Positions 1 to 5,305 of a stretch of DNA of 5,305 nucleotides are shown here, one piece after another. This stretch comes from Nitrososphaerota archaeon (GTDB lineage Archaea > Thermoproteota > EX4484-205 > JAAOZO01), in assembly GCA_011605715.1 (NCBI GenBank), contig JAAOZO010000197.1:1-5305 (forward strand), in the 5' to 3' direction. How positions within the stretch are numbered: position 1 is the first letter of the stretch; each line of letters starts with the position of its first letter. The position numbers and the translations under genes were made by a program. The notes under the pieces are model-generated. The model did no database searches and was not told the origin of the DNA. It was given only the letters and a program-made list of their open reading frames with translations.

Positions 1-693
1 CTTCAGTTTCATGGCACGTATTGGTTTAAGGTAAATGATGCAAACTTATTTGTGAATGAAATCGTTGGAGGCCAAAGCTTGTTTGACACAGAGTCTCTGA
101 ACAACTTCTTAAGAGGATACTTCAACGAAGGTTTAATAAAGCTACTTTCAAAGTATAGTATAGTTGATGTGTTTACTAACTTAGACAGGGTGAGCTCTGA
201 AGTAAACGCTAGACTACAAGAAGAATTCAAGAGAATAGGCCTTGACCTGTTAGATGTTAAATTTGAAGGTGTTGACACTTCGGATGACTGGAGGCAAAGA
301 ATATTCTGGATCAAACAAACTGGGAGTGCTTCTTATGTGATGCAAATGGATACTGCAAAGCAGGTTGCAAAAGAACTTTCTAAGAGTCCAGGTGCTGCAG
401 TTGGTGCTGGAGTTGCTATAATTCCTCCAGTTATGTATCCTCCACCACCTTCTCAGCAACCTCCTCCTACACAAGCAGCTCAAACTCAGCCTCCTCCACC
501 TCCAGCTACACAACAAACGGCTCCACAGTTTGTAAAGTGCCCCTACTGTGGTTATTCTTTTGTTCCAGTGGGTGCAAGATTCTGTCCTCAGTGTGGTGCT
601 AAACTAAAATGGTGCCCGAATGGTCATTTAGTAGCTCCAGATGCGAAGTTTTGCCCAATTTGTGGTGCTGAAATAAAAGAAGAACAAAAGTGA
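1..693 (+). CDS. SPFH/band-7 protein (YdjI-like) with C-terminal double zinc ribbon, 5'-partial
   Basis: This is the C-terminal part of an SPFH (stomatin/prohibitin/flotillin/HflK-C) protein of the YdjI or 'virion core protein-like' type, probably a membrane-associated oligomeric scaffold. The frame is open from base 1. The GTG at 52 is internal, because the codons before it already read as SPFH sequence (GTYWFKVNDANLF), so the true start lies left of the window. About 230 codons are visible. The order is: end of the SPFH domain with its amphipathic helices (to about base 350), a short Ala/Gly segment, a proline/glutamine-rich linker (about 424-528), then two zinc ribbons. The first ribbon has CPYC and CPQC at 538-597. 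The second has C-x3-H and CPIC at 613-663, the CPNGH form seen in DZANK-type ribbons. No transmembrane segment is visible, so membrane contact may come through partners. The next gene starts 11 bp after the stop, which implies an operon. Family assignment is confident; cellular role is inferred. Confidence 0.88.
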   Translation, partial: LQFHGTYWFKVNDANLFVNEIVGGQSLFDTESLNNFLRGYFNEGLIKLLSKYSIVDVFTNLDRVSSEVNARLQEEFKRIGLDLLDVKFEGVDTSDDWRQRIFWIKQTGSASYVMQMDTAKQVAKELSKSPGAAVGAGVAIIPPVMYPPPPSQQPPPTQAAQTQPPPPPATQQTAPQFVKCPYCGYSFVPVGARFCPQCGAKLKWCPNGHLVAPDAKFCPICGAEIKEEQK

Positions 694-704
694 TTTAACT
701 AAGT

Positions 705-1682
705 ATGCAGGAAACCGTAGTTAAGTGCAGAAGGTGCGGTGCGCCTATAGAGTACACTCCAGATAGCATTTTCGTTGTGTGCTCCTACTGTGGATACACA
801 AATTGGTTTGTTGACGAGTCTAAAGTTCAGATTTTTGTTGTACCTTCTAAACCTAGAGACAAAATACTGGAAGCATTCTGGAATAGGATGAAGAAAGATA
901 GCGATATGAGTAAAGTAGTTCAGGAGCTAGAAGTAGTAGACACTTACGGTATCTATGTTCCAATTTTCATATCTAAGGTTGAAGTTTTTTCTACGTGGAG
1001 CGGAGTTGAAGTAAGAACAGTTTCCTCTGGTAAGCAAACAAGGGTAGAAAGAATCCAAAGAGAGGGGAAGTTTTCAGATAAAATGTTAATTTCTATTCCA
1101 GCAAGAAGAACTGCTGAAGAATTTGGTTTAGATGAACTAATTTCAAAAGTAAGCAGTTTACCTCCAAACTACATTAAGCTTGAAGAGTCAAACTGGGATG
1201 ATATTAAGCTTCAAGTCTTGAATGCTGAAATTAGCCAATCTGAGGCAGTCGATGAAATCAAAGATAAAGCGGAAGATCTCACAAGACAAAAAATAAAGAT
1301 TAGTAATAATTTAAGTGAATTCAATTTTTACTCTTGTAGCACTACTGTGACAGAAGTAAATTTGTTGTTGGTTCCACTATGGATAGTAACATACAAGTAC
1401 AAAAATGGAGTCTACAATACTGCAATTTCTGGCTATGATTTAGTCTTTTTAAAAACTACAGAACCAGTTTTCTTTCGTCAGAGAATTTTAAACTTAGTTG
1501 GTTCTTTGGTCGCAGTACTTGTTGGAGTAGGCGTAATTTCTTTATGGCTAAGAAACATTGGTAGTTTTGGCAACTCTAACAGCAGTCTCTTTTTTGTCGT
1601 GGTTGGTCTTGTTTGCTTTATTATTGCATATTCGCTTTCAAGTACTGCAATAAGCGACGTTAGAGTTGAAAGGTGGCATTAG
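705..1682 (+). CDS. Zinc-ribbon protein with C-terminal transmembrane hairpin (paralog 1)
   Basis: A 325-residue protein of unknown biochemical function. Residues 8-29 form a CxxC-x14-CxxC zinc ribbon (C8, C11, C26, C29) like TFIIB-type ribbons. A soluble middle domain follows, with a charged, probably helical stretch at about 155-205. The motif P224-x-W226-x3-Y230-x-Y232-K-N-x2-Y237 is shared exactly with the next gene. Two hydrophobic segments at about 261-282 and 295-315 should form a membrane hairpin, leaving a short tail of about 10 residues, with the ribbon on the same side as the tail. ATG 705 is chosen because it lies just before the first ribbon cysteine and is preceded by GTGAT (690-694), a fair archaeal ribosome-binding site overlapping the previous stop. 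Architecture and length resemble Bacillus YdjG-like proteins, and partnership with the upstream SPFH protein is inferred. Some databases call such proteins helicases or PriA-like, but no helicase motif is present. Confidence 0.85.
   Translation: MQETVVKCRRCGAPIEYTPDSIFVVCSYCGYTNWFVDESKVQIFVVPSKPRDKILEAFWNRMKKDSDMSKVVQELEVVDTYGIYVPIFISKVEVFSTWSGVEVRTVSSGKQTRVERIQREGKFSDKMLISIPARRTAEEFGLDELISKVSSLPPNYIKLEESNWDDIKLQVLNAEISQSEAVDEIKDKAEDLTRQKIKISNNLSEFNFYSCSTTVTEVNLLLVPLWIVTYKYKNGVYNTAISGYDLVFLKTTEPVFFRQRILNLVGSLVAVLVGVGVISLWLRNIGSFGNSNSSLFFVVVGLVCFIIAYSLSSTAISDVRVERWH
1671..1676 (+). promoter_or_regulatory. Shine-Dalgarno deciding the TTG start at 1683
   Basis: AGGTGG, extended upstream by A residues, matches the archaeal anti-Shine-Dalgarno core and sits 6 nt before TTG 1683. 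It lies inside the last codons of the preceding gene. It is the main support for reading the downstream gene as independently initiated rather than made by stop-codon readthrough. Confidence 0.7.
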
Positions 1683-2675
1683 TTGAAGCAAGTAAAGTGC
1701 CCAAATTGTGGGGCCTCCTTTGAAGTTATAGAAACTGCATCATTCACAACCTGTCCTTACTGTGGCTATACTTTTAACTTACAAACTCTTCAAGAGTGGG
1801 TCCACTACTTCTTTCCGGTTTACTTTAACCAAAATTCAGCTTGGCTAAAACTAAAAAGCTTTATACTAAGAAGGTATGGCGTTCCTCATGACTTTTACGA
1901 ATCTTCAAACATAACAAATATAACTCTTCACTATATACCATTGCATGTCTTTCATACAGAAGCTGAAGCGACTTGTCAGTCAGGAAAAGGTACTGCAACT
2001 TACCATAAGGTTCTAGACCTCGCAATTCCTGCCTATAATGGTTTTTGGTTCGATTCTCTCTTAAGGTCTCATAAGTTTTCTGTTAGAGGAAGAATTTTCT
2101 TTAAACCTTCTGTACTTGAAAGAGGAAAGTATTACCCCCCAAGTATTTCAAGCGAATCTGCAAAAATCTTGTCTCAAAGTATAGTTAACTCATTAGTTTT
2201 AAGAGAAGCCAATGAAAGTTGTAAAGGCTATTCGCGGATAAGCAAAGTTGATGTAAATTACGTTGGCTTAGTTCATTATCCTATTTGGGAGTTTTACTAC
2301 AACTACAAAAATGAATCTTACAAAGGGTTAATAGATGGAACAAATGGAAGAGTAATGTTTGTTGAGTATCCTCTAAGCAGAGAAGCAAAGACTTTCTTGT
2401 TAGTTTCTTCTGTTGCTATAGTAGCTGCTTCAAGCTTAGGAGGCATGATGATAGGTTCGATCTTAGTTAGTAACGCAATCTTAGGAATTATACTAGGTTT
2501 TATTGGCTCACTTGTCAGCTCAGCTCCTCTTTTATTAACAGCTCTGTCTTTAAAAGAAAGAGGTTCAGAAGAAATTTCAAAAAAGGATTCTCTATTATCT
2601 ACAGAAGAAGTAGCCAGCTTAATTGAAAAATTCGCTGGTTTTAAGACTAACATTCCAGTTACGTTTGACATCTAA
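1683..2675 (+). CDS. Zinc-ribbon protein with C-terminal transmembrane hairpin (paralog 2)
   Basis: A 330-residue paralog of the preceding gene with the same plan. It has a CxxC-x14-CxxC ribbon (C6, C9, C24, C27), a soluble middle domain, the shared motif P200-x-W202-x3-Y206-x-Y208-K-N-x2-Y213, and two hydrophobic segments at about 237-261 and 265-288. After the shared motif it reads IDGTNGRVMFVEYPLS. This fits the 'PxW..Y.Y....Y....G.TG.v....P.s' pattern of bacterial zinc-ribbon membrane proteins better than the first copy does. A charged tail of about 42 residues follows the membrane hairpin, whereas the first copy has only about 10. TTG 1683 is the only usable start: it directly follows the in-frame TAG of the upstream gene, the first cysteine is residue 6, and AGGTGG precedes it. 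It is probably the last gene of the operon. The function is unknown; a membrane anchor or partner for the SPFH protein is the inference. Confidence 0.84.
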   Translation: MKQVKCPNCGASFEVIETASFTTCPYCGYTFNLQTLQEWVHYFFPVYFNQNSAWLKLKSFILRRYGVPHDFYESSNITNITLHYIPLHVFHTEAEATCQSGKGTATYHKVLDLAIPAYNGFWFDSLLRSHKFSVRGRIFFKPSVLERGKYYPPSISSESAKILSQSIVNSLVLREANESCKGYSRISKVDVNYVGLVHYPIWEFYYNYKNESYKGLIDGTNGRVMFVEYPLSREAKTFLLVSSVAIVAASSLGGMMIGSILVSNAILGIILGFIGSLVSSAPLLLTALSLKERGSEEISKKDSLLSTEEVASLIEKFAGFKTNIPVTFDI

Positions 2676-2723
2676 AATTTTTCGTAATTTAGTCTTCTGT
2701 TCGAACAAGAATAGAGTTCTTGT
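2676..2723 (+). terminator. Possible terminator region after the SPFH/zinc-ribbon operon
   Basis: A TTTTT run (2678-2682) lies just after the TAA stop; archaeal transcription often ends at such T tracts. It is followed by a 7-bp perfect hairpin, ACAAGAA (2705-2711) and TTCTTGT (2717-2723) with a 5-nt loop, and then a T-rich stretch at 2726-2731. Separately, AAGACTAA (2643-2650) in the gene's last codons is complementary to TTAGTCTT (2689-2696). The T run is short and the stems are A+T-rich, so this is tentative. Confidence 0.4.
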
Positions 2724-2892
2724 GCTCTTTTGCAACTTAGATTTAGAATTCAATTAATAGTTCTGTAAAATGTTAGTAGATGAAGAAGTATAGCTTACAG
2801 GAAGGACGATGAATCAACCAATGAACAATTGAGCAATAAACTATTACTCAGAGTAAGAATATACCGGCTTTAGTCGTGGAAATCATCAGGGC

Positions 2893-2925
2893 TCTGTGGT
2901 AAGGAAAGCTTACAGAACTTCCTTA
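2893..2925 (+). repeat. Overlapping inverted repeats with alternative pairings
   Basis: TAAGGAA (2900-2906) is the reverse complement of TTCCTTA at 2919-2925, and the same heptamer recurs at 2948-2954. In competition, GTAAG (2899-2903) can pair with CTTAC (2909-2913) around a 5-nt loop, extended across a bulge by TCTG (2893-2896) with CAGA (2913-2916). CTTACAGAA also matches TTCTGTAA at 2761-2768. In an A+T-rich 500-bp region, individual 7-8 bp matches are expected by chance. Only the clustering is notable. Confidence 0.3.
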
Positions 2926-2992
2926 GAACATAATGATTGAAGATTGGTTCCTTAACGCGATAGAAAGAGAAGTACAAATGGTAACATTAATG

Positions 2993-3001
2993 CTTATAAA
3001 T
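2993..3001 (+). promoter_or_regulatory. TATA-like box inside the intergenic region
   Basis: CTTATAAAT matches the archaeal TATA consensus and would place a start site near 3020-3026. It is too far from the oxidoreductase ATG for a short leader, so it would give an untranslated leader of about 160 nt or a separate short RNA. Chance occurrence in A+T-rich DNA is quite possible. Confidence 0.25.
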
Positions 3002-3128
3002 TCTTTTTGTAGTAAAGAAATTTTTAAGCTGTAGCGTATTCAGCTTTACTCACTTCGATTTCTTAATTGAGATGAAAGAATTGAACTTAATCCAGAAACA
3101 TAAGTGGGTATTGTTTTCAGGAGCTTAA

Positions 3129-3136
3129 CTTATAAA
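3129..3136 (+). promoter_or_regulatory. TATA-like box, candidate distal promoter of the oxidoreductase gene
   Basis: CTTATAAA, preceded by AA, is a good archaeal TATA match centred about 54 bp before ATG 3187. It predicts a start site near 3157-3161 and a leader of about 26-30 nt. No Shine-Dalgarno is seen in that leader. It competes with the weaker but better-placed element at 3151-3166. Confidence 0.35.
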
Positions 3137-3150
3137 GAACTCATAACAAA

Positions 3151-3166
3151 GAAAAGTTAATATTTT
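3151..3166 (+). promoter_or_regulatory. BRE/TATA-like element placed for leaderless transcription
   Basis: GAAAAG (BRE-like) is followed by TTAATATTTT, centred about 26 bp upstream of ATG 3187. That is the distance expected if transcription begins at or beside the start codon. No GGTG-type ribosome-binding site lies upstream of this ATG, which fits a leaderless mRNA. The TATA match is imperfect. Confidence 0.4.
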
Positions 3167-3186
3167 CCCATGTTTTTATCTATAGC

Positions 3187-4173
3187 ATGAAATTTGGAAT
3201 CATTAGCTTGGCACATATGCACGCTTATAACTACGCTTCACAAATACTAGAGTCCAGTAATCAAATTGTTGGAGTTTGGGATGATGACAAAGAGCGAGGC
3301 GACTCTTTCTCTAAGAAGTACAACGTTCGTTACTACGATAAGCTCGAAGATCTTTTGTCTTCCACAGAAGTTGAAGCTGTAATAATAACTTCGCCAACCT
3401 CTGAACACTATCAGCACATAAAAGTTGCGCTTGAGCATAACAAGCACATCCTTTGTGAAAAGCCTATGTGCACTAATGTTGCGGAGGGTAAGAAAATAAT
3501 TGAACTAGTAAACTCTAGCGCTCCAAAGTTTATGATGAGTTTTCCTTCAAGGCTTGATCCTGGAAACATGTTAATAAAGAAGCTAATTTCTCAAGGTGTA
3601 ATAGGCGACATTTTGGAATTGAAGGTTAGGGTTGCACATTCTGCAGCTATAGATGGATGGTTTGAAAGAAATAGTTGGTTCATAGATTTAACAAAGGCAG
3701 GAGGCGGTGGATTCTTTGATCTTGGAGTTCATGGAGCTGACTTGATGAGATGGCTAATGGGTGAAGTTGAAAAGGTTCATGGCTTAGTTATCAATCTAAC
3801 TAAAAGGTACGAAATAGATGACCATGGAGTTTCAATTGTAAAGTTTTCTAGTGGTGCACTAGGTGTACTTGAAGCAGGGTGGACGCAAAGCTATGGGTAC
3901 AATCCTATTGAAGTTTATGGTTCTTCTGGGTTCATATTCAAGTCATCATCTCCTGAACTTGGCCTTAAAGTTTATTCTAAAAAGCTTGGTGGCTGGATAG
4001 TACCAGATATTCCACGTGAAAGGGAAAATGTTGTTCAAAGGTTCGTTAACTTCGTGAACGGAAAAACGGAAGCTCTAGCTTCTGTTGAAGATGGCTATAA
4101 AGCAACAGAAATAATTCAAGCAACTTATATTTCTTCAAACTTTGATAGCAGAACAGTTAGTCTTCCTCTTTAA
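3187..4173 (+). CDS. Gfo/Idh/MocA family NAD(P)-dependent oxidoreductase
   Basis: A 328-residue dehydrogenase of the Gfo/Idh/MocA family, which typically oxidises or reduces a hydroxyl or keto group of sugars, inositols or related compounds with NAD(P). The N-terminal Rossmann fold is residues 1 to about 120. Its usual glycine-rich GxGxxG loop is replaced by G4-IISLAHMHA, as in a subfamily whose members start with an 'AHMHA' sequence. An acidic run, D32-D34, ends the second strand and suggests NAD preference. The family signature LCEKP is at 89-93, with K92 the conserved lysine. GGG-x3-D178-x-G-x-H182-x2-D185 is the usual C-terminal substrate-site motif. Length is normal and all hallmark catalytic residues are present. 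ATG 3187 fits the start of the first beta strand. The gene is convergent with the ADP-ribosylglycohydrolase gene, with 2 bp between stops. The substrate cannot be told. Confidence 0.92.
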   Translation: MKFGIISLAHMHAYNYASQILESSNQIVGVWDDDKERGDSFSKKYNVRYYDKLEDLLSSTEVEAVIITSPTSEHYQHIKVALEHNKHILCEKPMCTNVAEGKKIIELVNSSAPKFMMSFPSRLDPGNMLIKKLISQGVIGDILELKVRVAHSAAIDGWFERNSWFIDLTKAGGGGFFDLGVHGADLMRWLMGEVEKVHGLVINLTKRYEIDDHGVSIVKFSSGALGVLEAGWTQSYGYNPIEVYGSSGFIFKSSSPELGLKVYSKKLGGWIVPDIPRERENVVQRFVNFVNGKTEALASVEDGYKATEIIQATYISSNFDSRTVSLPL

Positions 4174-4175
4174 AG

Positions 4176-5305
4176 CTAACCTCTGTTCTTATAGCTTTCA
4201 ATAAGTTTTAGTGTTCTCTCAGAAAGTTCTGAAATTCTTAAATCCTTGTGTCCTGAAAGACCAGCTTCTACAACATCGTTTAATGGCTCTTTCCATTTAT
4301 TTTCGATCTTCTCTTCTCCCACGAGTGCTCCAACTATAGAGCCAACTGTAGCGCCGTTGCAATCAGTATCAAGGCCTGCAGTTACAGCAAGGCCAATACT
4401 CTTAGAAAAGTTTAATTCTCCATAAAGTAACGAAAGTACTACAATAACTGCATTGTTTATAGTGTGTACTGAATTGAGCTTTCCATATTTATTCATTAGC
4501 TTATTGTATGCTTCTTCAAAGTTACTTCCCTTCTTCCAAGTTGATATACAACTTTCTATTGCTTCGTACAGTCTGCTTGTTCTTGGAATGCAAGACAGTC
4601 CAACTTCTATAGCTTCTAATACATTTTCTAAAAAGAAACTTATTGAAATTGTAGCTGCGATAAACATTTCTCCATACACTCCATTCTTAACATGAGAAAG
4701 TGTAGCGTCACGATAAGCAAGTTCTGCAGCTTCCCATGGTTTTCCAGGAAGAACATACCCAAAAACATCTGCTCTAATTTGTGCTCCTATCCACTCTCGA
4801 AATGGGTTCCAGAATGTTGCAGTTTGTGGGGGCTTAAGACCAATTACTATGTTTCTATAAGCTTCTCTTTCAGCAGTGTATGTCATTGCATATGGAATCT
4901 TACTTGTCCATTGCTCCGCAACATCGTAAGTAGTAAAGTTAAAGCCCTTCTCTTCTAGAAGCTCTAAGTTGATTATAGTGTAATCTATATCATCATCTCT
5001 TAGTGCGCACTTTATTTTTCCTCTTAATCCTCTCTCTTTTATGTAATTGCTTAGCTTAAATTTCTCATTTTTTTGAATTAGTTCTGGAATGTAGTCCTCT
5101 AAAGGATAAGAGTCTGCAGCTTTTAAGTACTCGATAATATCTTCCCTACTCCATCCTTCGACAGGCTTTCCAAGCATGTTACCCACTATTCTTCCAAACC
5201 ATGCTCCTCGTATATTTTCTTTTATTTCTTCTAACCTAAAATGTCGTTCTTCTTTAGGGGGATTTGAAAGTTTTCTTATTTCGTTTAGCTCATTAGGTTC
5301 TACGT
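4176..5305 (-). CDS. ADP-ribosylglycohydrolase family protein (DraG/ARH fold), 5'-partial
   Basis: This is a member of the ADP-ribosylglycohydrolase (COG1397, DraG-like) family of metal-dependent, all-helical N- or O-glycosidases. The frame stays open to the right edge, so the start is outside the window. The GTG at 5186 is internal: the 39 codons before it include the family's opening helix RGAWFGRIVGNMLGKPVEGW (5210-5151). About 375 residues are visible. Metal-site signatures are D-D-D-I-D-Y-T (4997-4977) and D-T-D-C-N (4370-4356), matching the usual DDT and DTDT/N sites. The segment between them contains IRADVFGYVLPGKPWEAA and SHVKNGVYGEMF, typical of the microbial subfamily. Whether it removes ADP-ribose from proteins is doubtful. 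Related genes often sit beside sugar kinases and dehydrogenases, so a nucleoside or sugar glycosidase role is equally plausible. It is convergent with the oxidoreductase, and its promoter is not visible. Confidence 0.9.
   Translation of the reverse strand, partial: VEPNELNEIRKLSNPPKEERHFRLEEIKENIRGAWFGRIVGNMLGKPVEGWSREDIIEYLKAADSYPLEDYIPELIQKNEKFKLSNYIKERGLRGKIKCALRDDDIDYTIINLELLEEKGFNFTTYDVAEQWTSKIPYAMTYTAEREAYRNIVIGLKPPQTATFWNPFREWIGAQIRADVFGYVLPGKPWEAAELAYRDATLSHVKNGVYGEMFIAATISISFFLENVLEAIEVGLSCIPRTSRLYEAIESCISTWKKGSNFEEAYNKLMNKYGKLNSVHTINNAVIVVLSLLYGELNFSKSIGLAVTAGLDTDCNGATVGSIVGALVGEEKIENKWKEPLNDVVEAGLSGHKDLRISELSERTLKLIESYKNRG

Larger units (their letters stand above)
2676..3186. other. 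511-bp intergenic region, no recognised gene
   Basis: I find no open frame of convincing length on either strand; stops are frequent in all frames. The longest small ORF noted is about 18 codons (2978-3034) and has no ribosome-binding site. I looked for tRNA, SRP RNA, RNase P RNA and box C/D signatures and found none that hold. The part from about 2790 to 2960 looks less A+T-rich than the flanks and contains several short inverted repeats: a 13-bp palindrome with a single central A at 2844-2856, a complex stem region at 2893-2925, and AAGCTG/CAGCTT at 3026-3046. A 9-nt direct repeat, AGCTTACAG, occurs at 2792-2800 and 2907-2915. An unrecognised RNA, a decayed gene and plain spacer are all possible. 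Confidence 0.6.

Noticed and set aside
52..54. GTG as the start codon of the SPFH gene
   Set aside because: The frame is open to base 1 and the upstream codons encode recognisable SPFH-domain sequence, so the gene is truncated by the window edge.
250..516. Minus-strand frame rich in Arg, Trp and Leu
   Set aside because: It is the antisense of the proline-rich linker of the SPFH protein; its composition is an artefact of the CCT/CCA codons.
2881..2897. Box C-like TGATGA on the minus strand with a CTGA further on, suggesting a box C/D guide RNA
   Set aside because: The first box base is C rather than a purine, the spacing to CTGA is only about 31 nt, and no convincing internal D'/C' pair is present.
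2899..2925. GGAAAG followed by ACAGAA, recalling the conserved core of RNase P RNA
   Set aside because: In RNase P RNA these elements lie far apart and pair in P4. Here they are a few bases apart and the rest of the conserved core is missing.
2891..2960. Possible tRNA
   Set aside because: There is no TTCRA T-loop, no acceptor stem and no cloverleaf pairing.
2978..3034. Small plus-strand ORF of 18 codons starting ATG
   Set aside because: It has no ribosome-binding site, overlaps a TATA-like box, and is of a length expected by chance.
4453..4958. Plus-strand open frames opposite the ADP-ribosylglycohydrolase gene
   Set aside because: They are antisense shadows of a well-supported gene, with cysteine/serine/phenylalanine-rich translations and no recognisable domain.
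5184..5186. GTG as the start codon of the ADP-ribosylglycohydrolase gene
   Set aside because: In-frame sequence upstream encodes the family's conserved first helix (RGAWFGR), the frame has no stop to the right edge, and no other start codon is available inside the window.

Overview
The window is A+T-rich, compact DNA from what is most likely a thermophilic archaeon, probably a Thermoproteota-like lineage, although I cannot place it more exactly. The evidence is indirect: arginine is encoded mostly by AGA/AGG, the ribosome-binding sites are of the GGTG/GTGAT type, starts are TTG or lack a Shine-Dalgarno, and TATA-like boxes with A-rich upstream elements stand where archaeal promoters are expected. 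There is no rRNA, recognisable tRNA, CRISPR array, insertion sequence or integrase.

Bases 1-2675 hold three tightly packed plus-strand genes that look like one operon. The first, cut by the left edge, is an SPFH/band-7 protein of the YdjI type with a proline-rich linker and a C-terminal double zinc ribbon. Two paralogous proteins follow, each with an N-terminal CxxC-x14-CxxC zinc ribbon, a middle domain containing a P-x-W-x3-Y-x-Y-K-N-x2-Y motif, and a C-terminal transmembrane hairpin. The paralogs lie in the same reading frame and are separated only by one TAG stop. The set resembles the SPFH plus zinc-ribbon membrane partners of the Bacillus ydjFGHI locus, which is linked to the phage-shock membrane stress response. 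A membrane-associated scaffold role is therefore the best hypothesis, but it is inference.

Bases 2676-3186 are a gene-free stretch of 511 bp, long for such compact DNA. It holds T-rich terminator-like sequence, several short inverted repeats, and TATA-like elements near its right end. I recognise no known RNA family in it.

Bases 3187-5305 hold a convergent pair whose stop codons are 2 bp apart. One is a plus-strand Gfo/Idh/MocA NAD(P)-dependent oxidoreductase. The other is a minus-strand ADP-ribosylglycohydrolase (DraG/ARH-fold) protein that runs off the right edge. Both families are common in carbohydrate and nucleoside-sugar catabolic neighbourhoods, so this half may be the edge of a sugar-utilisation region unrelated to the membrane operon. 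No substrate can be assigned from the sequence.
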